Assembly (NCBI RefSeq): GCF_000633935.1
Contig: NZ_KK214996.1
Span: 173,729-237,728, forward strand
DNA from: Ectothiorhodospira haloalkaliphila ATCC 51935
Lineage (GTDB): Bacteria > Pseudomonadota > Gammaproteobacteria > Ectothiorhodospirales > Ectothiorhodospiraceae
Direction of reading: 5' to 3'
Length of the DNA stretch: 64,000 nucleotides
Under the pieces are notes generated by a model. That model saw only the letters and a list, made by a program, of their open reading frames with translations. It made no database searches and was not told the origin of the DNA. Position 1 is the first letter of the stretch. The number at the start of each line of letters is the position of its first letter. A program made the translations under genes and the position numbers. Positions 34,628 through 44,945 of the stretch are shown in pieces.

Positions 34628-35335
34628 TCACGGGGTCACCGGGAGATGGCGTATGGCCGGTGGCACTGGTCCACCCGCCCTCAGCAGGCGGTGAACATAG
34701 TCCAGGTTGGGTAGTGGCGTGTTCAGCGCATTGGGAGCCAGCGGTCCTTGTCCCGGGTCCCATGGCGATTGGCCCACCTCCCGCACGAAGAACCCGATAC
34801 GACTGGACCAGGCCTCGTCAAACTGTGCCAGCGACAGGGTGAGGTTGCCGAAGGCCGGATCACCAATCAGGACACGGTTTCCGGCGCGGCCCCGGAACAC
34901 CACGAAATGATCCAGGTCCCGATAGCGAATGGGGAGAATCGCAGGCACCGGGCTGTGTTCCAGATCCTCCAGGGTCAATTGTGCGTAGCCCTCTGCCTGA
35001 TAGCCCACGGCCTCGGCGAAGCGCTTGAGATCGAGAAGGGAGAATCCGCCACGTGCCCTGACCCTCTCCGGGTCTGTGTTGGCCAGGATACTGACGGCAA
35101 TCGTGGCCTCACTGAAGGGGTCGCCAAAATGGTAGGTGAGAATGGTGCTCAAGGCAGCCGATCCACAGCTGACATCCCACCCCTGGCGCACCAATCCTGC
35201 CTCACGCAACTGCTTGAGGGGCATCACGTCGGTGGAAACGCGACCCGCTGCGGTCGGAAGTGGCGTGCCCCCATCCACCACCGGGCTTGCTGTCGCAAGC
35301 ACCGATATCAGCAGCGCGGGGGCGACGGCTTTCAT
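34628..35335 (-). CDS. C39-family cysteine peptidase, FapD-like
   Basis: A 235-residue periplasmic peptidase. An N-terminal signal peptide (ALLISVLATASPVVDGG) precedes a C39 domain with the oxyanion Gln51 and nucleophile Cys57 (QGWDVSCGSAALSTIL), His143 (LDHFVVFRG) and Asp159 (IGDPAFGN), so the active site looks intact. C39 peptidases cut after double-glycine-type leaders; FapD of Pseudomonas is the C39 member of the Fap amyloid operon. Its start overlaps the upstream gene by 4 bp. It probably processes or polices the three secreted repeat proteins encoded before it. Confidence 0.82.
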   Translation of the reverse strand: MKAVAPALLISVLATASPVVDGGTPLPTAAGRVSTDVMPLKQLREAGLVRQGWDVSCGSAALSTILTYHFGDPFSEATIAVSILANTDPERVRARGGFSLLDLKRFAEAVGYQAEGYAQLTLEDLEHSPVPAILPIRYRDLDHFVVFRGRAGNRVLIGDPAFGNLTLSLAQFDEAWSSRIGFFVREVGQSPWDPGQGPLAPNALNTPLPNLDYVHRLLRAGGPVPPAIRHLPVTP

Positions 35336-35766
35336 CTGGGGCCTCCCAGCGCCGCTGGGGACGTTGCCAACTCCCTCTGGAGATTGATCTGCTGCATCTG
35401 ACCGACCACGGAGTCGATATTGACGTTCAGATTCAGCAAGACATTCACGGGTGAGTTGACCGCGTTGATGTTGATCAGCGAGGAAAGGTTCTGCTGAGCA
35501 TTGTCTCCCAGTATCAGCAGGGCCTGGGGGTTGGAGCGGCCGTCCAGAAGCGCAGCCTGACCTTGAACATGGATGTGACTGCCCCGCCGGGTGGTTCTTG
35601 CTGCCTCGAACCGGGCCAGCTCCTGGGAATCCCCCATCACCGCACCGGCCACCACGCGATCCAGCCAGGCATCATCCATCAGTCGAGGCGACTGGGCATG
35701 CGCGGTTCCCGCCATCCAGAGGGTGCAAGCCAGCAGCCATGTCTTGCGAGATTGGATGGGCATCAT
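35332..35766 (-). CDS. Small exported Fap-like repeat protein
   Basis: A 144-residue protein with a signal peptide (TWLLACTLWMAGTAHAQS). Next comes WLDRVVAGA, a leader-like motif also seen in the two larger proteins of the operon, and then one copy of the Asn/Ala/Val-rich repeat (DNAQQNLSSLININAVNS, then NVLLNLNVNIDSVV, residues 87-122). It may be a minor fibre subunit or nucleator like FapA/FapB (inference). ATGA overlaps join it to both neighbours. Start 35766 or 35763. Confidence 0.72.
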   Translation of the reverse strand: MMPIQSRKTWLLACTLWMAGTAHAQSPRLMDDAWLDRVVAGAVMGDSQELARFEAARTTRRGSHIHVQGQAALLDGRSNPQALLILGDNAQQNLSSLININAVNSPVNVLLNLNVNIDSVVGQMQQINLQRELATSPAALGGPR

Positions 35767-37526
35767 TGAAACCCCTGCACAAAGGTGTTGCTTTGGCTCA
35801 CGGCCAAGGGATTCCCTTGCGTGGCACGTACGTGGGCGGGGGTGCGCGCCACGTTGGTGGCCCCTCCCATGAGCGAGGTGGTGACGTTGGCAGCATTCAA
35901 CGCTCGCAAAGTCTGCTGAGCGCCCCCGTGCACCTGAACGACATGGTAGGTCTCCACCCGGGACTGACTTCCGGACAGGGTGATCAGGTCCGCCCGGGCT
36001 CCGACCAATTCACCGCCGGTCGTCTGCTCTGTCTGTTCCCTCCGGGACCACCGATCCTGCTCCCATTGATGCTCCCAGGTGTGGGTTTGCTTCTCCAGCA
36101 CGCGCTCGAATGACTCCAGGCGCTCGATGGATTGGGTGCCGCAGGACTGCGCGGATCGGGTTAGACAGAGGATGCCATCGGTCAGGTCAGCCCGCATGCC
36201 GAATTCTGTCGACCAGGGCGGACCCTGCTCACCGCCCGGGTCAAACCAGTCTCCCAGGGAGATTTCAAAGCGGGCATCGGGAAGTGACAGATCCAGTTCC
36301 AGGGACTGCAGCGGGCGACCGGGCAGCAGCTCCAGGGCTGCGGAGGTCAATATGCCGGCAACGGGTTCCAGATCCAGGACGAAGGATTCAGTGATGCCTG
36401 GCAGCGAGAGGCCCAGATTGAGATCAACCCCCGTCTGGGGTGTCTGCATCTCGAAACGACCACTGCCCACGGCCGCGATCCCTTGGCCCAGCTTGATATC
36501 CAGGTCCTGGAGCGGGTTGGCGCCTGCGAGGCGGATCTCGCCCACATCCAACGACGCGGTGGTGCGATTGCCCACATTGAAGTCAAGGTCGGCGCGGACG
36601 CAGCCGCCCAAACATAGCTCTCCACGCACGGTGGGAAGATCTGGAGGGGGGAGGCTGATTTGCCCCAGGTTCACCACCAGATCATCTCCCTCCCCCCGAA
36701 TCGAGGCCGGCGTCACCTGGGCACCCTGGATTTGCAGACCCGAAAACTCGGCACCGAGACCGAACCTTGCGGGTTCTTCTCCGGTAAACCAGTCAAATGA
36801 GACGGCGGGGAGTGTCAGTGAGGGCAGCGTGCAGGTGGGGGCACCGCACAGATCCAGCCCCACCTCCCAATCACGCCCCAGGCTGTCGCCGGGTACGGCA
36901 GCGTTGTAATGGGCACGGGTGCGGACCTGACTCAGTTCCTGGTCCACGCGCGTATCCATGCGTGATTGGCGATCCCCAATGCCTTGCCGTAACTGGGTCG
37001 CTTCCCAGCGGCGGCTGTCCTGACCACTGGTGGTGGCACCAAGTTGAGCCCCGTCCGCGCCCTCCTGCACAAAATGATTGGTCTGATCCACCCGGGAGAT
37101 GGGCCCTCCAACGGCCCCACCCTCAAAGACATTCAGGCCGGTGATGGCGTCGGCTCGGGCGACGTTAACCACATTCAACCCGGTCAGACCGGACTGGGCA
37201 GCGCCCCCCAACTGGACCTGATTCAGCGATTCCCGGTCGAACACGGCGCCTCCAGCCACCACGCCAGACACGTCGCCCGGTGGCGGGGGTAATCCTGCCT
37301 CCATGGAAGCAGCGCCCTGCACCCCGGCGCGGGCCCGGTCCGGAAGGGGACGATCGGGAGGTCCGATGGCGCTCTGGCCGGGCTGCTGTACCAGCATCCC
37401 CGAGGCCTGAACCCGGTCCAGTGCCAAGTCATCCAGCGCCCTGGGTGCCGCCGCAAGGGTCGGCGTCAACGCAAGGCCCAGCGCCATCCCGATGGGTACC
37501 CTCAGTAGACCCTGGGACACACTCAT
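35763..37526 (-). CDS. Large exported Fap-like repeat protein
   Basis: A 587-residue protein with a signal peptide (MALGLALTPTLAAAP) and a leader-like motif LALDRVQASG at residues 34-43. A repeat (SGLTGLNVVNVARADAITG, then LNVFEG) lies at about residues 110-155 and a related one (QQTLRALNAANVTTSL, ending VSQSNTFVQG) at the C-terminus. The 380-residue middle is a beta-rich domain with three Cys pairs (LCGAPTC, LCLGGC, LCLTRSAQSC). Repeat-linker-repeat organisation resembles FapC, but the linker is long and Cys-containing. GGAGG precedes the ATG at 37526. It is followed without a gap by the small repeat protein. Confidence 0.72.
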   Translation of the reverse strand: MSVSQGLLRVPIGMALGLALTPTLAAAPRALDDLALDRVQASGMLVQQPGQSAIGPPDRPLPDRARAGVQGAASMEAGLPPPPGDVSGVVAGGAVFDRESLNQVQLGGAAQSGLTGLNVVNVARADAITGLNVFEGGAVGGPISRVDQTNHFVQEGADGAQLGATTSGQDSRRWEATQLRQGIGDRQSRMDTRVDQELSQVRTRAHYNAAVPGDSLGRDWEVGLDLCGAPTCTLPSLTLPAVSFDWFTGEEPARFGLGAEFSGLQIQGAQVTPASIRGEGDDLVVNLGQISLPPPDLPTVRGELCLGGCVRADLDFNVGNRTTASLDVGEIRLAGANPLQDLDIKLGQGIAAVGSGRFEMQTPQTGVDLNLGLSLPGITESFVLDLEPVAGILTSAALELLPGRPLQSLELDLSLPDARFEISLGDWFDPGGEQGPPWSTEFGMRADLTDGILCLTRSAQSCGTQSIERLESFERVLEKQTHTWEHQWEQDRWSRREQTEQTTGGELVGARADLITLSGSQSRVETYHVVQVHGGAQQTLRALNAANVTTSLMGGATNVARTPAHVRATQGNPLAVSQSNTFVQGFQ

Positions 37527-37596
37527 GATCCGAGCCTCCCTGTTGGTCAAGGGCGGCGGGACACAGCCCCACCGCCACCCTTATTTGACGGCGATC

Positions 37597-38808
37597 TCAG
37601 CGGCTGTGGCTGATGACGTTGGTCTGCGTCAGATTGAGGGATTGCCCCCCGCCGGCATTGAGCGCTCCGGAGCGTTGGGTGGCCACATTGACGCCGTTGG
37701 CCACGGCGCTGCCGGCGGCATTGACCACATTCATTGCCCGCACATCAGCCTGGGCATTGCCTGCCAGCACCACCAGGTAGCTGGATTCCACCGTCAGATC
37801 TGAACTGTCCACCACGATGTACTCAGCCTGAGCGTCTCGCAGCACGAAGGGTGCCCGGATTCGTTCATCCAGTGCCGTGTCCCAGGAGCGCTCGCTGACC
37901 TCACTGCTCTCGTGGCTTTGAGCAGTGGAGCGGTCCACCATGTCCATGATCTCCTCTTCAAAGCGCCCCTCGGCCTGGCAGGAGCCGTTCTGGACCGCAC
38001 ACCCTGCCCCCTCGAATTCCACCGTCATCTCGGGCAGCCTGAGGTTGACCCTCACCTCTCCTTCAAAGGAGACATCCCCGGGCAGCGAGACACCTCCACC
38101 TGACTCGAACGTGAACTCACCGGCATCAAAGTGCACACCGAGATCACCGGCACCCGACAGACCCCGTCCGGCCTGTATCTCCTGCCCCAGCACCGTCGAC
38201 TTGGCGTTCACGCGACCACTGCTCTCGTTGCTGCGCGCGAAGGAATGCGTCTCCACGTTGGTAATGTTCTCGGATGACGCCAGCTCTGAGGACTCAAAAC
38301 TGGAGCCGCTGTCCGACGTTACCCGGTCGATATTGGCCTCGATTCGCTCGTAGGATGGCACTGATGCCACGCGGCGCTGTTCCTGGACGATGTCGTTGAT
38401 CTGTGCCACGTTGAAGTGCGCACCGTCCATGATGTCGGCGGTGGTCTCGGCCCGCCCGTCAAAGACGTTGATGCCGTTGGCAATGGTGCTCTCGGCCCCT
38501 GTGACCAGGTTCATCGCCCGGGCGTTGGCCTGAGCGCCCTCAAGTAACTCAACATGACCTGTTGAGTTCAGCGTCGCCGAGGAGTCGTTTCCGACGATGG
38601 CCCCTCCGCTGGCACTGAGGGGGTGACCAGAGGCAACCCCTGCCGTAATGTTATCCATCTCTTCCAGATTCAGTTGGGAAGGTCCGGATTGGGAAGCCAC
38701 AACCGGTGCGGTTGCTCCGACCAGCGCCAGCGTCACGGCCACCGGGAGCACCCGGGGTGCGTGGAGAAAAAAACGTTGCTTGCTCAAGCCCTCAGTTCTG
38801 CGCCTCAT
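37597..38808 (-). CDS. Large exported Fap-like repeat protein, first gene of the operon
   Basis: A 403-residue protein. The N-terminus has a basic stretch and a hydrophobic core (VLPVAVTLALVGATAPVVAS), then LEEMDNITAG, similar to the leader-like motif of its neighbours. Two copies of one repeat lie at residues 92-142 (AQANARAMNLVTGAE, IANGINVF) and 350-403 (AQADVRAMNVVNAAG, VANGVNV). The linker is Ser/Glu-rich and includes a Cys pair (GCAVQNGSC). The repeats and end placement recall FapB/FapC amyloid subunits. It lies 70 bp before the 587-residue gene and starts the five-gene operon; the promoter should lie at 38809-38912. Confidence 0.72.
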   Translation of the reverse strand: MRRRTEGLSKQRFFLHAPRVLPVAVTLALVGATAPVVASQSGPSQLNLEEMDNITAGVASGHPLSASGGAIVGNDSSATLNSTGHVELLEGAQANARAMNLVTGAESTIANGINVFDGRAETTADIMDGAHFNVAQINDIVQEQRRVASVPSYERIEANIDRVTSDSGSSFESSELASSENITNVETHSFARSNESSGRVNAKSTVLGQEIQAGRGLSGAGDLGVHFDAGEFTFESGGGVSLPGDVSFEGEVRVNLRLPEMTVEFEGAGCAVQNGSCQAEGRFEEEIMDMVDRSTAQSHESSEVSERSWDTALDERIRAPFVLRDAQAEYIVVDSSDLTVESSYLVVLAGNAQADVRAMNVVNAAGSAVANGVNVATQRSGALNAGGGQSLNLTQTNVISHSR

Positions 38809-38912
38809 AACCCACCCTCCCGTCGCCAGAATTCAACATAACGCGTCAAACGGAAGATAGCAGAGTATTGACATAACGCAATGAAATGCGATCGCGTCTT
38901 TCGGCGCCTAAG

Positions 38913-39470
38913 TCATCGCGGTGAGTACAGCGCAGCTTTGCCCAAGGAGTGAGGGCTGGCCAGGTCAAGCTTTTTCTCCAATGGCGATACAACGCAGACC
39001 TCGGCCGGCACGATACCCCGCTCGAGCAGGTCCGATGCCGGTCGAGCATAGTAGGCGCTGAGCAAATCCAGATTCGCATATACGAACTCGGACCGATCCC
39101 TGGGAAAGGGGCGGGTGCTGATGCTCCCGAGGTGTGCCAGGTTGACTGCGCCGCCGTGAAACGAACCACTGCGCCATTGGATATCCGTTTGCCCTTCCGA
39201 AGGCACGGACTCCAGCACCAGCAAATGGGGATAGGCGCGTTTGGGGGGATGAGGATGCGCCCGGGGCGCGGGATAAGAAATGATGTCCAGCAGCCGGTAG
39301 GGCTGACCTTCCTTGCGGAAGGCCCCATTGAAGGACACAAAAGACACATACAGACTTTGGCCGATCCGGGATCTTAGATCCTCCACCAAACGGTAGTAGC
39401 GGGAGGAAGGCCAGAGCGTTCCTTCAGAATCGCTTTGCATGGTAGGTAACGCGACGTCTTGCCTGGCCAT
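38913..39470 (-). CDS. Hypothetical protein
   Basis: A 185-residue protein without a signal peptide or membrane segment and with no recognised family. It is rich in Pro, Ser, Arg and His (PAPRAHPHPPKRAYPH) and has a probable alpha/beta core (SLYVSFVSFNGAF, HLLVLESVP, FVYANLDLLSAYYARP). GAGGGGG precedes the ATG at 39470. It lies just upstream of the Fap-like operon on the same strand, with 104 bp between, so it might be a regulator or first gene of the transcript, but nothing in the sequence shows it. Confidence 0.6.
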   Translation of the reverse strand: MARQDVALPTMQSDSEGTLWPSSRYYRLVEDLRSRIGQSLYVSFVSFNGAFRKEGQPYRLLDIISYPAPRAHPHPPKRAYPHLLVLESVPSEGQTDIQWRSGSFHGGAVNLAHLGSISTRPFPRDRSEFVYANLDLLSAYYARPASDLLERGIVPAEVCVVSPLEKKLDLASPHSLGKAALYSPR

Positions 39471-39567
39471 GACATCCCCCTCATCCTGGTCTGCACGAGG
39501 TGGAGGATAGCAATGGCCTCAGCGCGCGAAAAATACTCACACTCCGCGTGAGGTTCACCCGACAAGC

Positions 39568-40026
39568 TCAGGGCTGTGGCTGCTGACCGCCCAGAAGCCA
39601 CCCCATGCTTTCGAATCCCACCACCGTAGCCACCAGGGTAATCAACGACCAGACTGCGAGACTCAGGGTCATCCAGACCACAGTCAAACGTCGGTCCGCG
39701 TGCATGGCCAGCGCCATGACCGCGGCCAGGTGGATACCGGTGAGCACCGGGCCCGCGAATGCGACCCCTGGCAGACCATAGCGGTCCCACACACGCTGCG
39801 CCCTTGGGCTCCAGCGCCTTCGAATGGGTCCCCGGCGCCCCTCCCACCAGCGGAACAGGGCGATGATGCCGAACACTGGCAGGGCGTTGCCAACGAAACT
39901 CACGATCGTCACCGGCACCGGAGACAACCCGAAACCGACGGCCACCGGGATCACGACCATGATCTCGAGCCAGGGCGTGGCTGCAGCAAGAAAAACCAGG
40001 GAATATTGCCAAAGAAGATCGGGCAT
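39568..40026 (-). CDS. Small multidrug-export family membrane protein
   Basis: A 152-residue inner-membrane protein of the Sm_multidrug_ex family. It has LVFLAAATPWLEIMVVIPVAVGFGL at the N-terminus with the family PWLE motif, GNALPVFGIIAL near residue 46, GVAFAGPVLTGIHLAAVMALAM near residue 88 and a last helix (VWSLITLVATVVGF). The export function is a family name rather than proven here. The ATG at 40026 is chosen over a longer frame whose extra residues are not hydrophobic. Confidence 0.75.
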   Translation of the reverse strand: MPDLLWQYSLVFLAAATPWLEIMVVIPVAVGFGLSPVPVTIVSFVGNALPVFGIIALFRWWEGRRGPIRRRWSPRAQRVWDRYGLPGVAFAGPVLTGIHLAAVMALAMHADRRLTVVWMTLSLAVWSLITLVATVVGFESMGWLLGGQQPQP

Positions 40027-40215
40027 GGGGTGATCAGGAATGCACGGGGGGAACGGACAAGGGGCACGCAGTGTAGACGAAACAGGACGTCCCCGCGATC
40101 TCAATGGCCTGGCCTCTTTGCCCGTTCTGCATTGCAACACCTGGAGGTCGGGTCCACACTCCATATAGCCGGACAAACGGTGCCCCTTTCCGTCTGAAAA
40201 CGGAGGCCAGCGATC

Positions 40216-42861
40216 ATGACAGCATCCGATATCAACGCGTTGCTCGGGTCCCGCGAATTACCAGGAGCCCGGGAAGCGCTGTTGGAGATGACTCGCGATG
40301 GATCCCGCAGCTGGCGGCGTGAAGAGTTGCTGGACATGGCTGGCAGGCTGTCGGCAGGTCTGACCGCCGCCGGCCTGAAGACCGGTGACCGAGTGGCCCT
40401 GATGGCACCCAATAGCGCCCCTTGGGTAGCGGTGGCGTTGGGTGTCATGCGGGCGGGGGGCGTACTCGTTCCCCTGGACACTCAAATGCCGGGCGAGGAC
40501 CTGGCCCATGCCCTCAACGACTGCCGGCCAGGCACGATCCTGACCACTGACAAGCTGCTTTCCCGGTTGCCGAAACAGATTGAGGCTGACGTTTGGCTTC
40601 TGGACAAGGACACCACCGATGACCGTTCCTGGCGGAACCTCGTGGCCGACAGTCCTGCGCCGACCCGGGCGAGCAGCCAGGACACTGCAGCCATCTTCTA
40701 CACCTCAGGCACCACAGGGCCACCCAAGGGGGTGCCCCTGTCCCATGCCAACCTGGCCACCAACGTGCAGGCCCTGTGCGACCAGTCCCTGGCAGAGGAT
40801 CGGGATCGGGTACTGGTCCCCCTGCCCTTTCATCATGTCTATCCCTTTACTGTGGGGATTCTCACCCCCCTCACCCTGGGGGCACCGCTGATCATTCCAT
40901 ATTCACTGGTAGGGCCGCAGATTGTCCGTGCCCTGCGTGACGGTGAAGCCACGGTGATGCTCGGTGTGCCCAGGCTCTACGAGGCCATCTGGACTGCTCT
41001 GGAACAAAGGGTGACCGGGCGCGGCCGTACCGCAGCCCGACTCTTTCACGGCATGCTAAGGGTTTCCATGATGGCCCGCCGGGGGCCGGGATGGCGTCTG
41101 GGGCGACGCCTGTTCGCCGGCCTGCATCGGCGCATGGCACCGCGGCTACGTCTGGTGGTTGCCGGGGGAGCGGCCCTGGATCCGGGACTCGGGCGTCGCT
41201 TGCAGGCGCTGGGATGGGAGGTGGCCACGGGTTACGGGCTGAGCGAGACGGCGCCGATCCTCACCTATAACCCACCGGATCGGGTTCGTCTGGAAAGCGC
41301 CGGACTGCCGCTGCCCGGGGTGGAACTGGCCATTGATGGCCAGGAGGATGCCGGCGAGGTGATGGCCCGTGGACCGAATGTGTTTGCCGGTTATCTCAAC
41401 CTGCCCGAGAAGAGCCGGGAGGTGCTGGACGATGATGGATGGTTCCGCACCGGTGACACCGGCTGGATTGATGAAGACGGTTTTCTCCACTTGGGAGGCC
41501 GCACTTCGGCCATGATCCTGCTCTCCGGAGGCGAGAACGTGGATCCCGAGAAAGTGGAAAAACAGATGGAGAAGGCCCCTGAGATCCGTGAAGCAGGGGT
41601 GCTGGCCCATGACGACCGCCTGGCAGCGGTGGTGGTGCCCGAACCGGAACTCCTGCGCGAAGTCGAGGGGGATGAACTCAACAAACGCCTCAAGAGCGCC
41701 ATGGAAACGGCCACTCAGGATCTACCCACTCACCACCGTCCCGGCACATTGAAGATCAGCCTCGATCCCCTGCCCCGCACACGGCTGGGTAAGCTGCGTC
41801 GCCACAAGCTGGAAGAACGCTTCGAGGACCTGGGCGAGGGCGCAGCCCCAAAGGGTGAAGCCAAGCCGATTGATCCCGAGGCCATGGGCCCGGAGGATCA
41901 GCAATTGCTGTCGGATCCCAGCGTGGAGAAGGCCTGGCAGTATCTGGCCGAGCGTTTCCATGACCGGCGGCTCACGCCGGACAGCGGCCTGTACCAGGAC
42001 CTGGGGCTGGACTCCCTGGCCTGGGTGGATTTAACCCTGGCGCTGCGTGACCGCATCGGCGTGGAAATGGAGGATGAGGCCATCTCACGGGTACAGAGCG
42101 TACGGGATCTGCTACGTGAGGTGGCTGCGGCCGGCGAAGCCGAGCAGGGTGACGAGCAGGATCTGCAAACCGCCCTCAAAGACCCCGAGCAACACCTGGA
42201 CGACGCGGCGCGGCGCTGGCTGGCACCTCGCGGATCCATACGCCAGTTCATCGGCCTGATTCTGCTGGGCATCACTCGATTGGGAATCCGGCTCCTGTAT
42301 CGTCTGGAGGTGGAGGGGCGCATCCCCCGTCAAGGAGGCCCTTACGTGCTGGCCCCGCGACACCTGAGTGCCCTGGATCCGCTGGTGCTCACCCGGGTTC
42401 TCACCTGGCGGCAGATACGCACGTTGTATTGGGCCGGATGGACCGGGATGATGTTCTCCAGCCGTCTCGCCCGGACCTTCAGTCGGATCGTCGGGATCCT
42501 GCCCATCGACCCGGGGAGATCCCCTCGACGCAGTCTGGCATTGGCGGTCACCTCTCTTGAGCGCGGGCATAGCCTGGTTTGGTTTCCGGAGGGACGCCGT
42601 TCCCGAGATGGTCGGTTGCAACCTTTTCGGCCCGGGATCGGCAGTCTGCTGCTGGCGCGACCAGCACCGGTGATTCCCGTGCACATCGAAGGCACAGGCA
42701 AGGCGTTACCCCCCGGGCGGCGCTGGCCCCGACCGGGACGGTTGCGCATCGTCATCGGTGAGCCGCTGGAACCCGGCAGCCTGGGCAGCGAACCTCGGGA
42801 GATTGCCCGGCACCTTCAGGATGCGGTGGCCGCCCTGGGCGAACCCGGCGACACGCGTTGA
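40216..42861 (+). CDS. Triple fusion: AMP-dependent acyl synthetase, acyl carrier domain, acyltransferase
   Basis: An 881-residue protein with three domains. Residues 1-520 are an acyl-activating enzyme: YTSGTTGPPKGVPLSHAN near residue 160, GYGLSETAP near residue 340, RTGDTGWIDEDGFLHLGGR near residue 412 and the C-terminal TRLGKLRRHKL with the catalytic Lys. Residues 565-640 form an acyl carrier domain with the Ser in GLDSLAW. Residues 680-880 are a PlsC-like acyltransferase with HLSALD (HX4D) and FPEGRRSRDG. It may load a fatty acid onto its own carrier and pass it to a lysophospholipid, similar in idea to Aas. CGGAGG precedes the ATG. Monocistronic. Confidence 0.88.
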   Translation: MTASDINALLGSRELPGAREALLEMTRDGSRSWRREELLDMAGRLSAGLTAAGLKTGDRVALMAPNSAPWVAVALGVMRAGGVLVPLDTQMPGEDLAHALNDCRPGTILTTDKLLSRLPKQIEADVWLLDKDTTDDRSWRNLVADSPAPTRASSQDTAAIFYTSGTTGPPKGVPLSHANLATNVQALCDQSLAEDRDRVLVPLPFHHVYPFTVGILTPLTLGAPLIIPYSLVGPQIVRALRDGEATVMLGVPRLYEAIWTALEQRVTGRGRTAARLFHGMLRVSMMARRGPGWRLGRRLFAGLHRRMAPRLRLVVAGGAALDPGLGRRLQALGWEVATGYGLSETAPILTYNPPDRVRLESAGLPLPGVELAIDGQEDAGEVMARGPNVFAGYLNLPEKSREVLDDDGWFRTGDTGWIDEDGFLHLGGRTSAMILLSGGENVDPEKVEKQMEKAPEIREAGVLAHDDRLAAVVVPEPELLREVEGDELNKRLKSAMETATQDLPTHHRPGTLKISLDPLPRTRLGKLRRHKLEERFEDLGEGAAPKGEAKPIDPEAMGPEDQQLLSDPSVEKAWQYLAERFHDRRLTPDSGLYQDLGLDSLAWVDLTLALRDRIGVEMEDEAISRVQSVRDLLREVAAAGEAEQGDEQDLQTALKDPEQHLDDAARRWLAPRGSIRQFIGLILLGITRLGIRLLYRLEVEGRIPRQGGPYVLAPRHLSALDPLVLTRVLTWRQIRTLYWAGWTGMMFSSRLARTFSRIVGILPIDPGRSPRRSLALAVTSLERGHSLVWFPEGRRSRDGRLQPFRPGIGSLLLARPAPVIPVHIEGTGKALPPGRRWPRPGRLRIVIGEPLEPGSLGSEPREIARHLQDAVAALGEPGDTR

Positions 42862-42977
42862 CAAAAAGGAAGCGCGGCCAGGCCAGTCACTCACTTTTCA
42901 GTGCACCGAATCCGTAATATCGTGAGTCCATTCCTGAGTTGATGCAGGGCCTGATCCGGGCACCCCCAAGGGCAACC

Positions 42978-44669
<1,692 letters not shown>

Positions 44670-44945
44670 GGCGAATGCGTTGACGCAGCCAGCCATCTGC
44701 CTGCCGGATGGGGTCTATCTGGAAGTCACCACACGGGAAGTGGACGGAAGAGGCCACGGATCTGGCCCGAAAGAAGCCTGGCCAGGGAGACTTCGTCCTG
44801 GGTGATGGAGTCCGGGATCCCGGCTTCGATACAGACGAAGTGGCGGCGCTGGGCGCGAACGAAAGCAGCACTTGACCCGAGCCCGCAGGCTCCCGCAACG
44901 TTGAGACTGCCTGCGTGGCTTGTTCCCCATCATGAGGATTCTCCC

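Noticed and set aside
44681-44803. Short frame reading LPDGVYLEVTTREVDG after ilvD
   Set aside because: TTG start only, no binding site and no recognised homologue; could be a remnant but not supportable.
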